Shown here one piece after another: positions 36,676 to 49,431 of a stretch of 64,000 nt of DNA. The stretch comes from Coleophoma eucalyptorum. Its lineage: Eukaryota > Ascomycota > Leotiomycetes > Helotiales > Dermateaceae. The first letter of the stretch is position 1; the number at the start of each line of letters is the position of its first letter. The notes below the pieces were generated by a model, which was given only the letters and a program-made list of their open reading frames with translations, was not told the origin of the DNA and did no database searches. The DNA lies in the NCBI GenBank assembly GCA_026120035.1, contig JALRME010000072.1, forward strand, positions 1-64,000, written 5' to 3'. The position numbers and the translations under genes were made by a program.

Positions 36676-37712
36676 ATGAGAGACTCTTCAAAGAAAGCAT
36701 CAGTTGCAATACATAGAATCTTCAGCCTCCTTCGTATTGTTTGTATCTTCGTCGCTAAAAATAGTTCTACTCCCCTGTATCCTCTCATTAGAAACAGGAA
36801 ATTCACTCAATAGTTTTATCAAACAATGTTCTTATTATATGTGCAGTAAAGAAACTATTCTGTTGTCTATTTGTAAGGAAGACTGAGCGAGAGAAGGGTA
36901 AGTAATGATTATTGACCAAAATCTAAGACCGAAGTGGAAAGGGGAGCTTTTCGTTACCAACACGTGATAGCTCCCAGCCTAAGGCTCAACGAAGAAGGCA
37001 CTCACAGGGAAATACCAATAGAAATCACGAGGTCCAAGATATCATAAGATAGCTCCCGACGCTCCTTGAGATCCCTATTGCGATCTACTGGAGCGAGAGA
37101 AGCTAATAGGACACAAAGTTATATAAGTAGATAATATAATAAATAAAGTAATATGACTAATTTTTAAAGTCAACAGCCTATGATAGTCCTAATTGAAAAT
37201 TTGGTAGTAAGAGACACAACTTTTTAAATGTTTCTATTTCGTGCTTGTAATAACTTTCTGTCGATTTTATAATTTCTTTCGTAGCACTCTAGGCCTTGTA
37301 AGTAATTACTAAATATCCAGTAAAACTTTATCACAAGCAGATATTCTTGCGATAAGAGAAACGCTTTTAACGGGATGGTATCTTTGACAGGGATTAGACA
37401 TTTGACAAGGGATAAAACCTCAACAAGGATAGAAAATAGAACAGGGATATGGCTTTCGACAAGGATGCAACACTTTGCAGGGATAAAACACTAATGTATG
37501 TATAAAATATTTATACTCAATTCGGATGCGGTAGACTACAATAGCGTGTGTATGCAAGAATCACTCGTCTATGTCAAAAGTTTATTCAGCCGTTCTCTAG
37601 TGGCTAGGCTGGTCAGACATCCTTTAAGAGATTATAAATATGTATCTATTTCATGAGATCAGCACTCGTTCCTTACACCAATACAAATAGCACAGTAAAT
37701 ACTTCTTTTACG
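36676..37712. other. Intergenic / left border of the biosynthetic cluster
   Basis: 3' flank of the surface protein, then AT-rich sequence. The right part contains the 18-bp-period GGAT array and the promoter of the first cluster P450. Confidence 0.5.
37373..37490 (+). repeat. Degenerate 18-bp-period array (GGAT every 18 bp)
   Basis: GGAT starts at 37373, 37391, 37410, 37427, 37445, 37463 and 37481, so spacing is 17-19 bp with 18 as the mode. Units look like ACAAGGATAAAACATTTG with substitutions. It lies 220-340 bp upstream of the P450 ATG. Confidence 0.7.
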
Positions 37713-39410
37713 ATGCACTTCTCGCAGGCATATCTCATCTTTCTGGCCATCCTTGCCACCTTGATCTATGCTATTGCCAAAGTCTTCTACCGTCTCTACT
37801 TGAGTCCGATCAAGCATATCCCTGGCCCCAAACTTGCTGCTGCTACTCGAGCATATCAGTTCTACTACGATGTCATACTGCAGGGACGGTATGTTTTCAA
37901 ACTCAAGCAGCTGCACGAGGTCTATGGACCAATTGTTCGCATCAGTCCGGAGGAAGTACATGTGAATGATCCTACTTTTCTAGATGTTTTATACACAAAC
38001 CAGAATCACAAGAGAAACAAATGGTCCTTTTTCACAGACATTTTCGGACTTCCAGGTGCTTCATTGAATACGAATCCACATGACCTCCACCGAATAAGGA
38101 GATCTGCTCTTAGTCCATTCTTTTCAAAGACCTCTATTAGGAACCTGCAGCCATTGATCGATGCCAAAGTCGATATTCTCTTCGATAGAATTGCCGATTT
38201 CCAAAAGTCTGGCAACATCTTGGTAATTGATCATGCTACTGCTGCATTTACAAATGGTGCGCGTTCATCAAAACTTCTACCTTTTACATCAATATACCAT
38301 TTAATATCTCAATTGCAAACTCTTGATACTAACTATATGTTCTAGATGTTGTCACAGAGTTCTCGTTTGGAAAATGCCATGATCGATTAGGACATCCAAA
38401 ATTTGATCCTTCATTTCATGACGGCGCCAAAAACGGCGCAGCACTCTTACCATTTCTTGCCCACTTTCCAATCATCATGAGAACTCTTGAAGTACTGCCA
38501 GCAAGTTTGACGTCAAAACTGAGCCACGATTATGCTCAATTTCTTGAGGAGAAAATTGTCGGTAACTCCTTTGTCGTTATTTCTTACATACTGAACCTAA
38601 AGCTAACTGTCGGCAAATAAGGAGATTCAAACAGAAGCGACAAAAGCTATGCTGACACGTCAGGAAGGTCAATATAGAACCATATTTCATGAAATTCTCG
38701 ACAGCAAACTCCCTGCTGACGAGAAGCGCCTTGATCGCCTTGGGGATGAGGCAGCCGTTACACTAGCTGCAGGCACTCTAACAACGTCCTGGGTTCTTAG
38801 TGTTGCAATTTACTTCCTTCTTGCGACACCTTCTATCCTGGAACAGCTTAAAACAGAGTTAGAGATGGCAATTCCTGATTCATCAGTTGAAAGGCACACA
38901 CCATTGGCAACCATTGAGAAATTACCATATTTACGTGCTTGTATTCAGGAAGCTCTACGGATGGGTAACGGTGTACCGGGTCGTATTGCGCACATTGCTC
39001 CTGATGAGTCGATGGTTGTAAGAGGTGTGGTGAAAACATGGCTCATTCCGCCTGGTACACCAACTAGTATGACGGTCTATTTGATGCATTATGATGAGAA
39101 AGTATTTCCAGATCCCATGAGATATCGGCCTGAGCGATGGCTCGAAAATCCACAACTGGGCAAGAATCTTTTTGCCTTCTCGAAAGGAACGAGATCATGC
39201 GTTGGCATGAACCTTGCTTACACTGAGCTTTCTATGGTCTTAGCTAGAATATTTCGGAGCTATGGGTCGGTTGAGTGTCGACATGCTCAAGATAAGGGTG
39301 TTCTATCTCTATTTGAGACGGACTATCAAGATATTAAGCTTATTGGTACTTTGGTCCTTCCTAAAGTTTGGAGTGGATCGCAAGGAGTGAGAGTACGTGT
39401 ACTGGATTAA
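37713..39410 (+). CDS. Cytochrome P450 (trichodiene-oxygenase-like class), intact
   Basis: A membrane-anchored haem monooxygenase. I start at 37713, because the residues after it form the N-terminal anchor followed by I-P-G-P-K; an in-frame ATG at 37653 is the alternative. Two introns (38257-38345 and 38558-38621) splice in frame to give 514 residues. Motifs: A-G-T-L-T-T (I-helix), E-A-L-R (ExxR), P-E-R-W, and haem loop F-S-K-G-T-R-S-C-V-G with the Cys ligand. No stop or frameshift was found. It diverges from the PKS, tail to tail (348 bp apart), and is likely the left-hand member of the cluster. Substrate unknown, presumably the PKS-derived chain. Confidence 0.88.
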
Positions 39411-39757
39411 CAGAATGCTGGTAGGTAGGATTGAGGACGAAATATGAAGAAAGTGGGATGTAAGGGCGATCGACAAACCTTGGATCAGAGTAATATATCA
39501 TCTTTACGCATTTGGAGTAGGTTAACGAAATAAACCTGCAAGGATTTTGTGCGAAGTTTCAATCTTTCCACACGAGTTATTCTGTTTGACTTCGGTGGTG
39601 AAGAGGGTTTCAAAAGATATGCTCTTGTCGCAAACACAGCTTGTTAAACACAGCTTGTTAAACACAGAATTAATGAATGTAAGTATATCATATCTTATCT
39701 TGCAGTCCAATAATTCTCATGATTTAGAAATGTATACATCAGATCTAGTTTAATATT

Positions 39758-42700
39758 CTAAGCTGAACTAACAACCTTTGCAACTACCTTGCTTGACTTT
39801 GCCACGCCCGCGCTTAGCGCTATAAGGCTCTTACACTGTAAGATATCAACAACAGAGATATCGGCACCTGTCTGGCCTCCTAACCAATTACGCAGCTCAA
39901 CTGCAACTAGTGAGTCGACACCACAGGCCGAAATGGGTTGCTCCGGATCAATATCTGCTTCTGATACCATGAGATTGATAGCTAACTTGCTAATGACTGC
40001 ATCGCACATGACAGTAACAGCATCAGTTTGTGACTTTATGGTACTGAGACGGTCTTGGAGACTTATTTTCAAACTCTTCTGAGAAGATCCGTTCGCGGAA
40101 GGTCCTATGGAAGAAGCTTGATTCTGTCGGAGAATTGCAAACTTTGCGTCTTGAATCCAGTCAGCCTCGAGCTCACGCAGGCTTAAGCCCATGACAATTT
40201 GACTGGGAGATTGAGATTGCTGGGTCTGATAACTATCAGTAATGGCAATCTGGATGAGACCAAGCATCTTCTCCTCGCTAATGGCATCGTGGCCCATGCG
40301 CGCAAGACGCTTGGCGACGGCCTCGTTTTCCGCAACATATCCAACCGAGCTTATAATTCCCAGATCTAGAGATATAGCCGGAAGGCCAAGAGAGCGGCGA
40401 TATTGGGCCAGGGCGTCAAGGAATGAAGAGCCAGCGCTATAGTTTGCCTGACTTGAATTGCCAACGACACCAACAGCTGATGAAAGCATAACAAAGAAGT
40501 CGAGCTCATATTGCAGAAGCGCGTTGTGGAGATTCCAAGTTCCCCGTACCTTGGGCAGCACCGCATTTTGATATTGTTTAAATGACATATGCTCAAATAC
40601 ACAATCCTGCCTAGAGTATTAGCATCTCACCGTTGTAAATAATCAAATTTCATATCAAACTCACATTAAGAACCATGGCACCTTGAATAATACCACGGAT
40701 CGGTGGCATAGTTTTCGTAGTGTCATCAAGAACTTGCTGGACCAGGACCCCATTGGTGATATCACATTCAAGTATCGATGATTTACCACCGGCCTGTTCG
40801 ACGTCTACAGAGAGACTTGCAGCGAGTGCATGTCTGTTGCCAGAGCGAGACAGAATGATCAGATTTTTGGCACCAAGTTTGAGCATCCAACGTGCAAGTG
40901 ACTGTCCAAGCCCACCAAGGCCTCCCACAATAACATAGGAGGAATCAGCCCTAAATAGATTTTTGGCTCTAGGAGCAAGACCCTATAATGAAGTTAGCTG
41001 GAATTCGCTATTTCTCCGACTTCTCCACTATACTTACCTTGATAATATCGCCCTCGCTTGGCTTAATCACTACCTTTCCAGTATGCTTGCCTGCTTGCAT
41101 GTAACGGAAAGCACGCTCAATCTCTGATATCGGATATACAGTGATGGGTTTTACTGCATGGATTTTCCTCTCACTGACCAACTGCATGCACTTTTCCAGG
41201 ATGGATGACAAATGTGTTGGTCTGAAACGGCCCATGTAGGTTAAGTCAATCGCGGAGAATGAAACATTTCCTTGGAAGCCCCCCATATCCAGGCGAGTGT
41301 TGATCTCGATATCACGCTTGCCAATTTCGACAAGTCTTCCAAACATAGCCATACATTTCCATGTGGCGTGAAGCAGATGTCCAGATAGGCAATTGAGAGC
41401 CACATCCACTCCTCTACCATTTGTTGCAGCCATGATATCAGCCGTGAAAGAATCATTTCGACTTGAAAAGATATGATCATCAGGGATACCGTATGTCTCC
41501 ATTAAAAGTTGACACTTCTCATTTGATCCGACAGTAGCGTAGACCTCGGCTCCAATTAACTGAGCCAGCATGATGGCAGCTTGACCAACACCTCCTGATG
41601 CCGCGTGAATTAATACGGTCTCCCCTTTTTGTAGACAATCTGTCTCATAAAGTGAGAAGTATGCTGTTGAGAATACCATAGGCATAGATGTAGCTTCTTC
41701 GAATGAAAGATCATCCGGAATTTTAGAAACAGAGATGCCTAAGAGACGAATATAATTTGCATAGTGACCTCGCATCATGGCGGCCACACGGTCTCCGGGT
41801 TTCAAGTGAGTAACGATACTTCCAACGCGAGTGATTACACCAGAGCATTCATATCCCATGATGGTCTCGTTGAGCTGCCCCATGGCAATCATAACATCAC
41901 GGAAATTCAAGCCAAAGGCTCTAGGAGCAATTTCCACAAAATCAGCCGGGAGAGGCTCATGGTAGCTGATATCATCTATAAATTTCATGGTATCAAGTAG
42001 ACCAACGGTCCCAACTTCCAAACAGAGCGGTCGATTTTCTTGATAGAATTTCTGGTTCTCAACGACAGCCTGACCGCTGGTCTGCAGAAGTGCCTGATTT
42101 GCCTGGGGATCTGGTAAAACACGCGGGATGAATATCTGATCTTTTCTCTCCGTATACTCAAGGTTCACATTGACGGATACACGCTCTGGGTCGAACACTG
42201 ACTCGAAGATTTTAGTAATAGTCAAGGCAGTCGGGGTGGTAAAAGGCTCGCGAATTGGATCTAAGTCCAAGGTGGCATATCGAATTCCAGCATTCTCGCC
42301 TCTCAAAGTTCTCATGAGCCCTGTAACCATAGCACTCTCAGGGTTAATGCATTCCATGCTGCCGCCAACAGTCATCCATAAGACCCCTTTGGCAGAGGTC
42401 AACATTCTCCTCAGGGCAAAGAAGTCGTATTGTCCAAGCCCAGCGAGAATAGGCCTGTGCATCTCTCCAATAAAAATACAGAGCGTTCCCTCGACAACTG
42501 GAGATTGGAAGTTGGAAACAACAGGGACATTGCCGGTCGCAGCTTGCAAGGAAGAAACGAGACGGTTGAGCCAAGTCTCAGGTGGTTGCTCTTTTCCAAG
42601 AACTATGGAAGTTTGCGGGTATTCTTTATATCTGCTGTCAAATGCAGCATTTGCAAGAAAGACACTATAAACATGGTCATGTTCTTCAGGAGAGTCCAGC

Positions 42701-45700
42701 AACAGTGCTTGCTGTCCCGAAAATCCTGTACGTTTGAGGAGACTGTCCCATTCTGTAAGAGATAGCTTTGGGCTCAGACGACGTTCTTCTTCGTGGCCTA
42801 CAAGAAAACGGTGTCAGATAAGACATTTATTAGGATTCCGATTGCACTTACCGAGCCACCATCCGGGAAGAACTCCAAAAACAAGAGATATATCCAATGT
42901 CTCGCGAGTTCCTTCAATAATGAGGAGCTTCCCACCTGGGCGGATCAATTTTCTCACGTTGGCCATCGTCTTGTCCATGTCCACTGTAGCGCGTAGAAAG
43001 TTACATGCAATAACAAGATCGTATGATCCACATTGGATATCCTGTGATTCTGGATCAACTTCTACGTCGAACCTCTTAAAACCAATCTTATCCTCCCATT
43101 CAGCGAGCTTTTCACGAGCCTTCTCAAAGAATCCTGATGATACATCAGTGAAATCGTAATGAGTAAAATAGGGAGTTTTGTGATCGCCACTTGTCAGAGC
43201 TTGTAGTGCTGGGACTGTGCATCCTCCAGTACCACCACCAATCTCCAAGATAGTGGCTCCAGGAGTCTTGTACGCAAATAGGCGGAGAATACTGCTCATA
43301 TGCGCATAAATTTGCTTCATCCCAAGCGCATTCTCGTAATATTTGTAGAGTAGCCCATCTTGCATCATGATCTGGAGTGGTTCAATCTCCTTTCGCAAGA
43401 TTTGGACTAGGTATTTCCCCACACGGCACTCATCTCCCCATTGACTGTTTGCCTCTCAACGGCAGTGATTAGATTATCTTGCTCTTCGTCACTCAAGTTT
43501 ACAGTAGTAGAAGCTTGAAAATCTAAGAGGCCCTGTTGTCCTAGCTCATATTGCGTTTGCATCCAGTTAAACATAGCAAGCTGAGGGCCGGTAAATTGCT
43601 CTATATCTGCTTCTGTAAGTTTTCTCAGAGCTCGTTCGACCATATAGAAGCAAGCTCGCTGCAGGTCTGCGGAGACCTGCTGCTCAGCAGTGTCCACGGT
43701 TGTGGCTGATATGGCAGAGAAATCCGAAGGCGTCATGTATGATATATCGCGATCAAAGGAAACATTGAAGCACAACTCTCCTCCACTATCATCTTTGATA
43801 TTCTCAACTGATGCACCAACCGAAGATAGTACGAGATCTTCAATCTCTATTACAGGTGTTCTACCAGTCTCGTTCTCATGAATCACTGTCAACGATGCCT
43901 TTGCGCCATTGCGAATGTTACGTTCGGCCTCAGTATTGACCCTCAGTTGCGAACCGGGTGCATTGCTGATCTTCTGAGAGACAGATAATGACTTGACATA
44001 AGTTGGAATCATAATTGTTCTGTGCTCAGTACCATCATCTGAGATTGCAGGATAGATTGATTGGAATATGGCGTCTAACGTTGTTGGATGGATGATATGT
44101 GGCTGTTCCATCTGAGACGGCATAAGTGCTGCAGTGTCCCGTACTTGGACCGTTGTCAGAGAGTGGGAAGGGCCTTGCTGAATCTTGACCAGATTTTGAA
44201 ATGATTCTCCATAGCTTATGCCGAGACGATGAACTCCTTCGTAGTATTTCTTTACGTCAATTGTTTTAGTGCAGAGCAGCTCTCTGGATTCGAAAAATGA
44301 AGCTGTTGTAGTTGATTCTCGCTCGCTATTTTTCCAGCTACTCGTAGCTGAGGGTATCTGCAAGCCAATTCGACCGCTACAATGTTCATCCCATTCATCT
44401 TTCTCCCTCACTGAGAGAATTCGGAACTCATAGGATTTTTGAGCCTTTGGTAGCTGTTCAGTAGCTGGGAAGAGAGACAATTGAAGTTCAACCCCACTAG
44501 CTGTATCAGGTACTGCTAGTGCGCTTACAAGCTTCAGCTCCTGAACATGATACTTTGCTCCTTCAGCAGTAAGATCGTGGTGTTTTTGAGCGACTGCCTC
44601 AACTGCCATAGATATGAATCCAGCTGCTGGGTATAAGATATTTGAATCGACAATATGATCTTTCACCCATGGCTGGTCAGAGAGACGGACGAAATGCCGC
44701 CATGTTGATGCCGCAGGATTCTGACCTGGGATCAAAATGCCTAGAAGATCATGTCGAGCATGATGTCGAAGGCGTTGCTGCCGACTGATTCGAGGCTCAT
44801 GCCAATGTCGTATTTTGTGTGCCCAGGAGTACGAAGGTAAATCTGGAATAACGTTGACTGGCCCTTTGTCATGAGGGAAATTGATCTTTTCTAGATTCAC
44901 CAGTGACCCTTGGCAGAGTAGAGAAGCTGCCACATTCATCATAGTCTCATGGGCATCTTGGTTCCGCATCAGGCATGATAGATAGGATATACCTGTCTGC
45001 TTGAGTAAGGGATCTTGCAAGATTTGACGAATTGGGCCTGCTAGGGCTCCATGAGGTCTAATCTCGACCAGATTGTCGACAAAAGCCTCAGAGTCTTGAG
45101 TTTGCTCATCAGTCTTGCCTCCTCGGCACAAGGATGTGAGTGCATTGCTGAAGAGAACCGGCTGGACCGCATTCTGTACCCAGTACAATGGACCAAGTTC
45201 TTCAGCAGACTGAATAGGTTGGCCAGTGACTGAAGAGACGCAGAGGATATGAGGTGAAATTCGTTCCGCAGTCTTCATAACACTGAGCTGGTCAAGGTAT
45301 CCGTCCATAGCGAGCAGCATATGGTGGGAGTGGTATGCTGTATTGACCTTCAGTCGGCGTGCAAAGACTCCGTCAGCATCCAGCAGCTCCTGAATCTCTT
45401 TAATAGCGGCCAGGTCTCCAGACACAGTCACACTGGAGGGGCTATTGACACATGCAACAACCACCTTGCCCGTCGTCAGGCGTTTAATGTACTCTTCAGT
45501 TTTTTCGCGTGACAGTCCAACCGCTATCATTCCTCCTTGAATTCCGGATACATTTGTGCTCCGCTCTGCAATAGCCCCTCTGATAAGCAGCAAGCATTGC
45601 AGATTCCAAGCTCAAAGCTCCGGCAGCAAATGCAGATGCAATCTCACCACTGGAGTGTCCTGTAACGGCTGTAGGGCAAATATTCCAAGATTCCAGGAGT

Positions 45701-48319
45701 TTAACTAGACCAATTTGGATAGCTGTGCACAGCGGCTGACCGATTGTAGCAGAATTAACCTGGGTTGTCTTTAAATCTCGATTTAACTCTTCAATTAATG
45801 ACCATGAGCAGTTTTGGGTTTTCAGAAAGGAATCGGCGATTTCCAAGGTGTGTTTGAAGACCGGATAAGCATGCAGAAGCTCACGGCCCATAGCATGCCA
45901 CTGCGCTCCTTGACCTGTAAAAACGAAGCCTATGCGAGGAGGTTCTACGCGTCGTCGAGTGCCAGTTACCGACTTACAACTTCCTAGCATCGATATAAGC
46001 CCGTCGAGTGATTGAGCGGGAAACGCTTGCATCCATCGGAATGAGGAGCTTCGTTGGCATAAAGTGTAAGTAATGTCGTCAAGGAATGTTGCTTCATTTA
46101 GTACGTCTTTCTCTTTGTAGCTTTCGAGATGAACGCGCATGCTGGCAATTGTGTCTTGAAGCGAATCTTCATCTTTGGCGCTGAGAGTGAAGATACGCCA
46201 TTTATGAGCAAAATTTCTACTCTCCATCTTGTGATTGGCTCCATTGATAGCTTCAACTATAGCGCCAATGCTACTGTTGATGCTTTCACAAGAACTTTTG
46301 CTAATACTTCCTCCAAAACTATCATCGGAGGTAACACTGCGGGTCCCATGGGAAACCTCAACATTTCTCTCTCTGATTCCGTTATAGATACCATTGGAGA
46401 GCCTATTAATAGATCCGTTGGCAGCTCCATCAAAGACTCTGTTGGTGGTTCTACTAAAAGCTTTATCAAAACTTCCGTCAGTGGTTCCATTAACAGCTTC
46501 ATCAACAATTCCCTTAGTGACTCCATTGACAACTTCTTTAACAGTTCCTTTAACAGTTCCTTTAACAGTTCCTTTAACAGTTCCTTTAACAGTTCCTTTA
46601 ACAGTTCCTTTGGTGGTTCCAATTGTAGATTTATTTGCGATCTTGTTCAAATGTCTTTTTGGCCGTCGATTTAATTCGTTGGCATCCTCTAGAATCACAT
46701 GGGCGTTTGTACCTCCATATCCCAAACTATTTACCGACGCCCGCCGAGGTCCCGTTTTCATGGGCCATGGCGTTGGTTGTAATGGAATCTACTTCGAATT
46801 AGCAATCCCAGATACACGTAATTTCCAAAATAAAAGTACATACCTTGACCAAATACTTATCAAGTATGATCTTGTCGTTTAACTTTTCAAAATTAATATT
46901 TGGTGGCATAATCCCTTTTTGCATGGCGAGGGAGGCTTTTATTACACCCGCAAGTCCACTGGCTGCTCCCAGGTGCCCAACGTTGGTTTTGACGGAGCCA
47001 ATATAAATTGGATCGCTCTTGTTTCTAGTACTTCCAAAGGCAGAAGCTACTGCTTTCAATTCCAGAGGGTCTCCAGCTTGTGTCCCGGTGCCATGAGCTT
47101 CAACGTAGTCGGTATCCAAAGGATCCAGATTTGCCTCACGGTATGCATAGCGAATTAGATTCTCATGAGCAACTGCACTCGGTTGCGTGATGCCGTCTGT
47201 CTTCCCGTCCGAGTTCACAGCCGTCTGGCGAATGATTGAGTGGATATAGTCACCATCGCTTATCGCTTTATCCAATGGTTTGATGACAATGCATGCAGCT
47301 CCTTCACCCCGACCATAGCCACTGGCTCGGTGGTCAAAGGCAAATGAACGTCCTTCTGAGGAAAGAAATCTAATTTCTACGTGTAAGCAAATGCTAAATG
47401 AACAATTTGATTATATGGGGTGCATCCTACCCCATGTTGCTCAAGGTAATGGGCAGGTCCGGATTCAGTATTATATTCGACCCGCCAACAAGAGCAGCTT
47501 CAGACTCTCCAGCGCGAATACTTTGACATGCAAGATGCGATGCAACAAGGCTCGTCGAACACCCCGTGTCTACTGTCAGACTCGGGCCTTTGAGATCAAA
47601 AAAGTATAATACACGATTGGCAAGCATGGCTGTGCCTGTGCCTGTGACATAGTACCTCGGTAGGGTTTCGATATCACGGAGCATGCTCTCAGTGTAGTCT
47701 CTAGTAAAGATTCCAGAAAATACTGCAGTTTTAGACCCTGCTATTTGGTCCAGAGGTATGCCAGCTGTGCCGATGTTATTACCAGGATAGATATGTACAT
47801 AGACAATCGCACTACTTGCCATTTTCTATTGCTTCGTAGCAAGTTTCAAGCTGTAACCGTAATTGAGGATCTATCGCCTAATCAACTTTGGATACACCAT
47901 TTTATTTTTCAAAGAAAGTCGTCGTCAAACATACCTTAGCCTCCTCGGCAGAAACATTTAAAAAGGGTGCATCGAATGAGCCTATATCTTGTGAAAGAAA
48001 GTGACCACCACGGACATTCGTCTTTAACTGTTAGTATGTCACATCCACATATGTCATTACCACTTACTGTCCCTGTCCTGTCACCTTCAGCGTGGTAGAA
48101 AGCCTCCTTATTCCATCTATCTGAAGGGATCTCGCTCCAGGCACTCTTAGCGTTGAAACATAACTCCCATAATCTTTCGGGGCTTGTTGCTTCCCCGGGA
48201 AATCTGCAGCTCATCCCAATGATAGCAATAGCAGTACTGTTGGGCGTATGTGATGCTCCATTGTCTATGGACATTTTGCTTTGGTGTTTGCTTGTGTTTG
48301 TCGACTTTACTGCACTCAT
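39758..48319 (-). CDS. Highly reducing polyketide synthase with two frameshifts
   Basis: Domain order KS-AT-DH-MT-ER-KR-ACP, nine exons, about 2,700 codons. KS: D-T-G-C-S-T-S, E-A-H-G-T-G-T and [52 protein letters not shown] and N-Y-S-A. ACP: G-V-D-S-L. There is no thioesterase or reductase after the ACP, so release needs a separate enzyme; the oxoamine synthase nearby fits. Seven of the eight introns are GT-AG. The third (47765-47819) reads GC-AG and joins in frame. The KS-AT linker is unusually long and holds a 12-bp minisatellite. The large exon 42852-46788 has a frame change just after the AT active site (about 45590) and a second, opposite one before the MT (about 43430). They cancel, but the reading between them is in another frame. 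Likely a pseudogene unless these are base-call errors. Confidence 0.9.
46537..46608 (-). repeat. 12-bp minisatellite in the PKS KS-AT linker
   Basis: Six perfect TTTAACAGTTCC units (plus strand), which encode repeated G-T-V-K on the minus strand. More degenerate 12-mers extend to about 46425. Confidence 0.95.
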
Positions 48320-49431
48320 TTCGTGCCTTTAGAATGTTAAAGTAAGATTTTTTCGGTTTGATACAGTGATGTATAATGTGTAATCAACATGCAAATTACT
48401 TCACATGTGAGCTTCATTATCATAGAAAGATATGTTGAGTTTTACCTCTCAGCCTAATCCTAATTTCAGCATGTATGCAGGTGCGTGATTAAGATAGTTC
48501 AGATAGTCAAGTACATACATGCACAAGTCACTGATAAGGGATAGTTCTACGCCAATTATTATTCCATTCGGTATTACTGAAATGGTATAACCACCGATCT
48601 GATTTCTGGGCATACATCTACACTAAATTCTTACAGGTAAGGGCACCATACTTCGTCTACTGTGGCAAAGTCTTCCATTCCTTGGCAATGCCTTAGCTAG
48701 ATAATGCAATGCATTCATTGATCCCTTGCATACATTAAACCCATTGTCATGTAGGATAGACTGTTTACGTGAAACTGAGTGCATATAGAAATGCATTGCA
48801 TACACGACGGAATGCATTGCATAAGATATGGCTAAAAATCCTAGTTCCGTATGCATGTCACTCACAACATTACACGTCAATTGCGTGTACATGTCAATCC
48901 AGAATTTGGGCTGGCACGCAGGATCCTCTTCCTTTCCTGTACACTCGTACTTTGCGTGTGGAACTGGTAAGTTTCCAGTTGTAAGTTTCACCGTAAGAGT
49001 CTGTAATCAGAGCACATTAGTTAGCATAGTTAGCATGGATTATAATATTGATCTTGTGATGATACCAATGAAGTTATAGGAACCGCCGAAATAAGTGCTG
49101 GAATTCATATTATTTTATCAGTACAGGTCCATGTGCAGATTTTGTTGAAGCGTAAAGAAGTCACCGTTGAACAACTTTGACAAAGTAAATAGCCTGCAAC
49201 CTGACGTGGTGGATAGTAGACTACTTTTATTGAACTGGATTCCATCAACTTTAATCCGACCCAAATTTTTACCCAAATACCTGATATGACATTGAAAATA
49301 AAAATTGTAGAGAAATATGTGGCTACGCAGAATATTGCACAATTCATTGTGTAGATGACGTCTACGTTCCTCGCTTCCCGAGCTCATCGCTTAAATGTGA
49401 ATATCACATGCTCAATCTGGCCCGCTTCGAT
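48320..49431. promoter_or_regulatory. PKS upstream region with repeated ATGCAWTGCAT palindromes
   Basis: Lies between the PKS start and the end of the ceramide synthase gene. ATGCAATGCAT or ATGCATTGCAT occurs at 48704-48714, 48791-48801 and 48812-48822. The 13-mer ATAATGCAATGCA at 48701 recurs exactly at 61941 in the promoter between the MFS::P450 gene and the last P450. These are candidate sites for a shared regulator; no regulator gene is seen in the window. Confidence 0.45.

Noticed and set aside
39640..39675. Two tandem CTTGTTAAACACAG units as a regulatory site
   Set aside because: Only two short copies between convergent genes; chance or slippage is sufficient.
46129..46674. Plus-strand Ser/Asn-rich open frame opposite the PKS
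   Set aside because: Antisense shadow of the repetitive KS-AT linker; it has no start context or domain.
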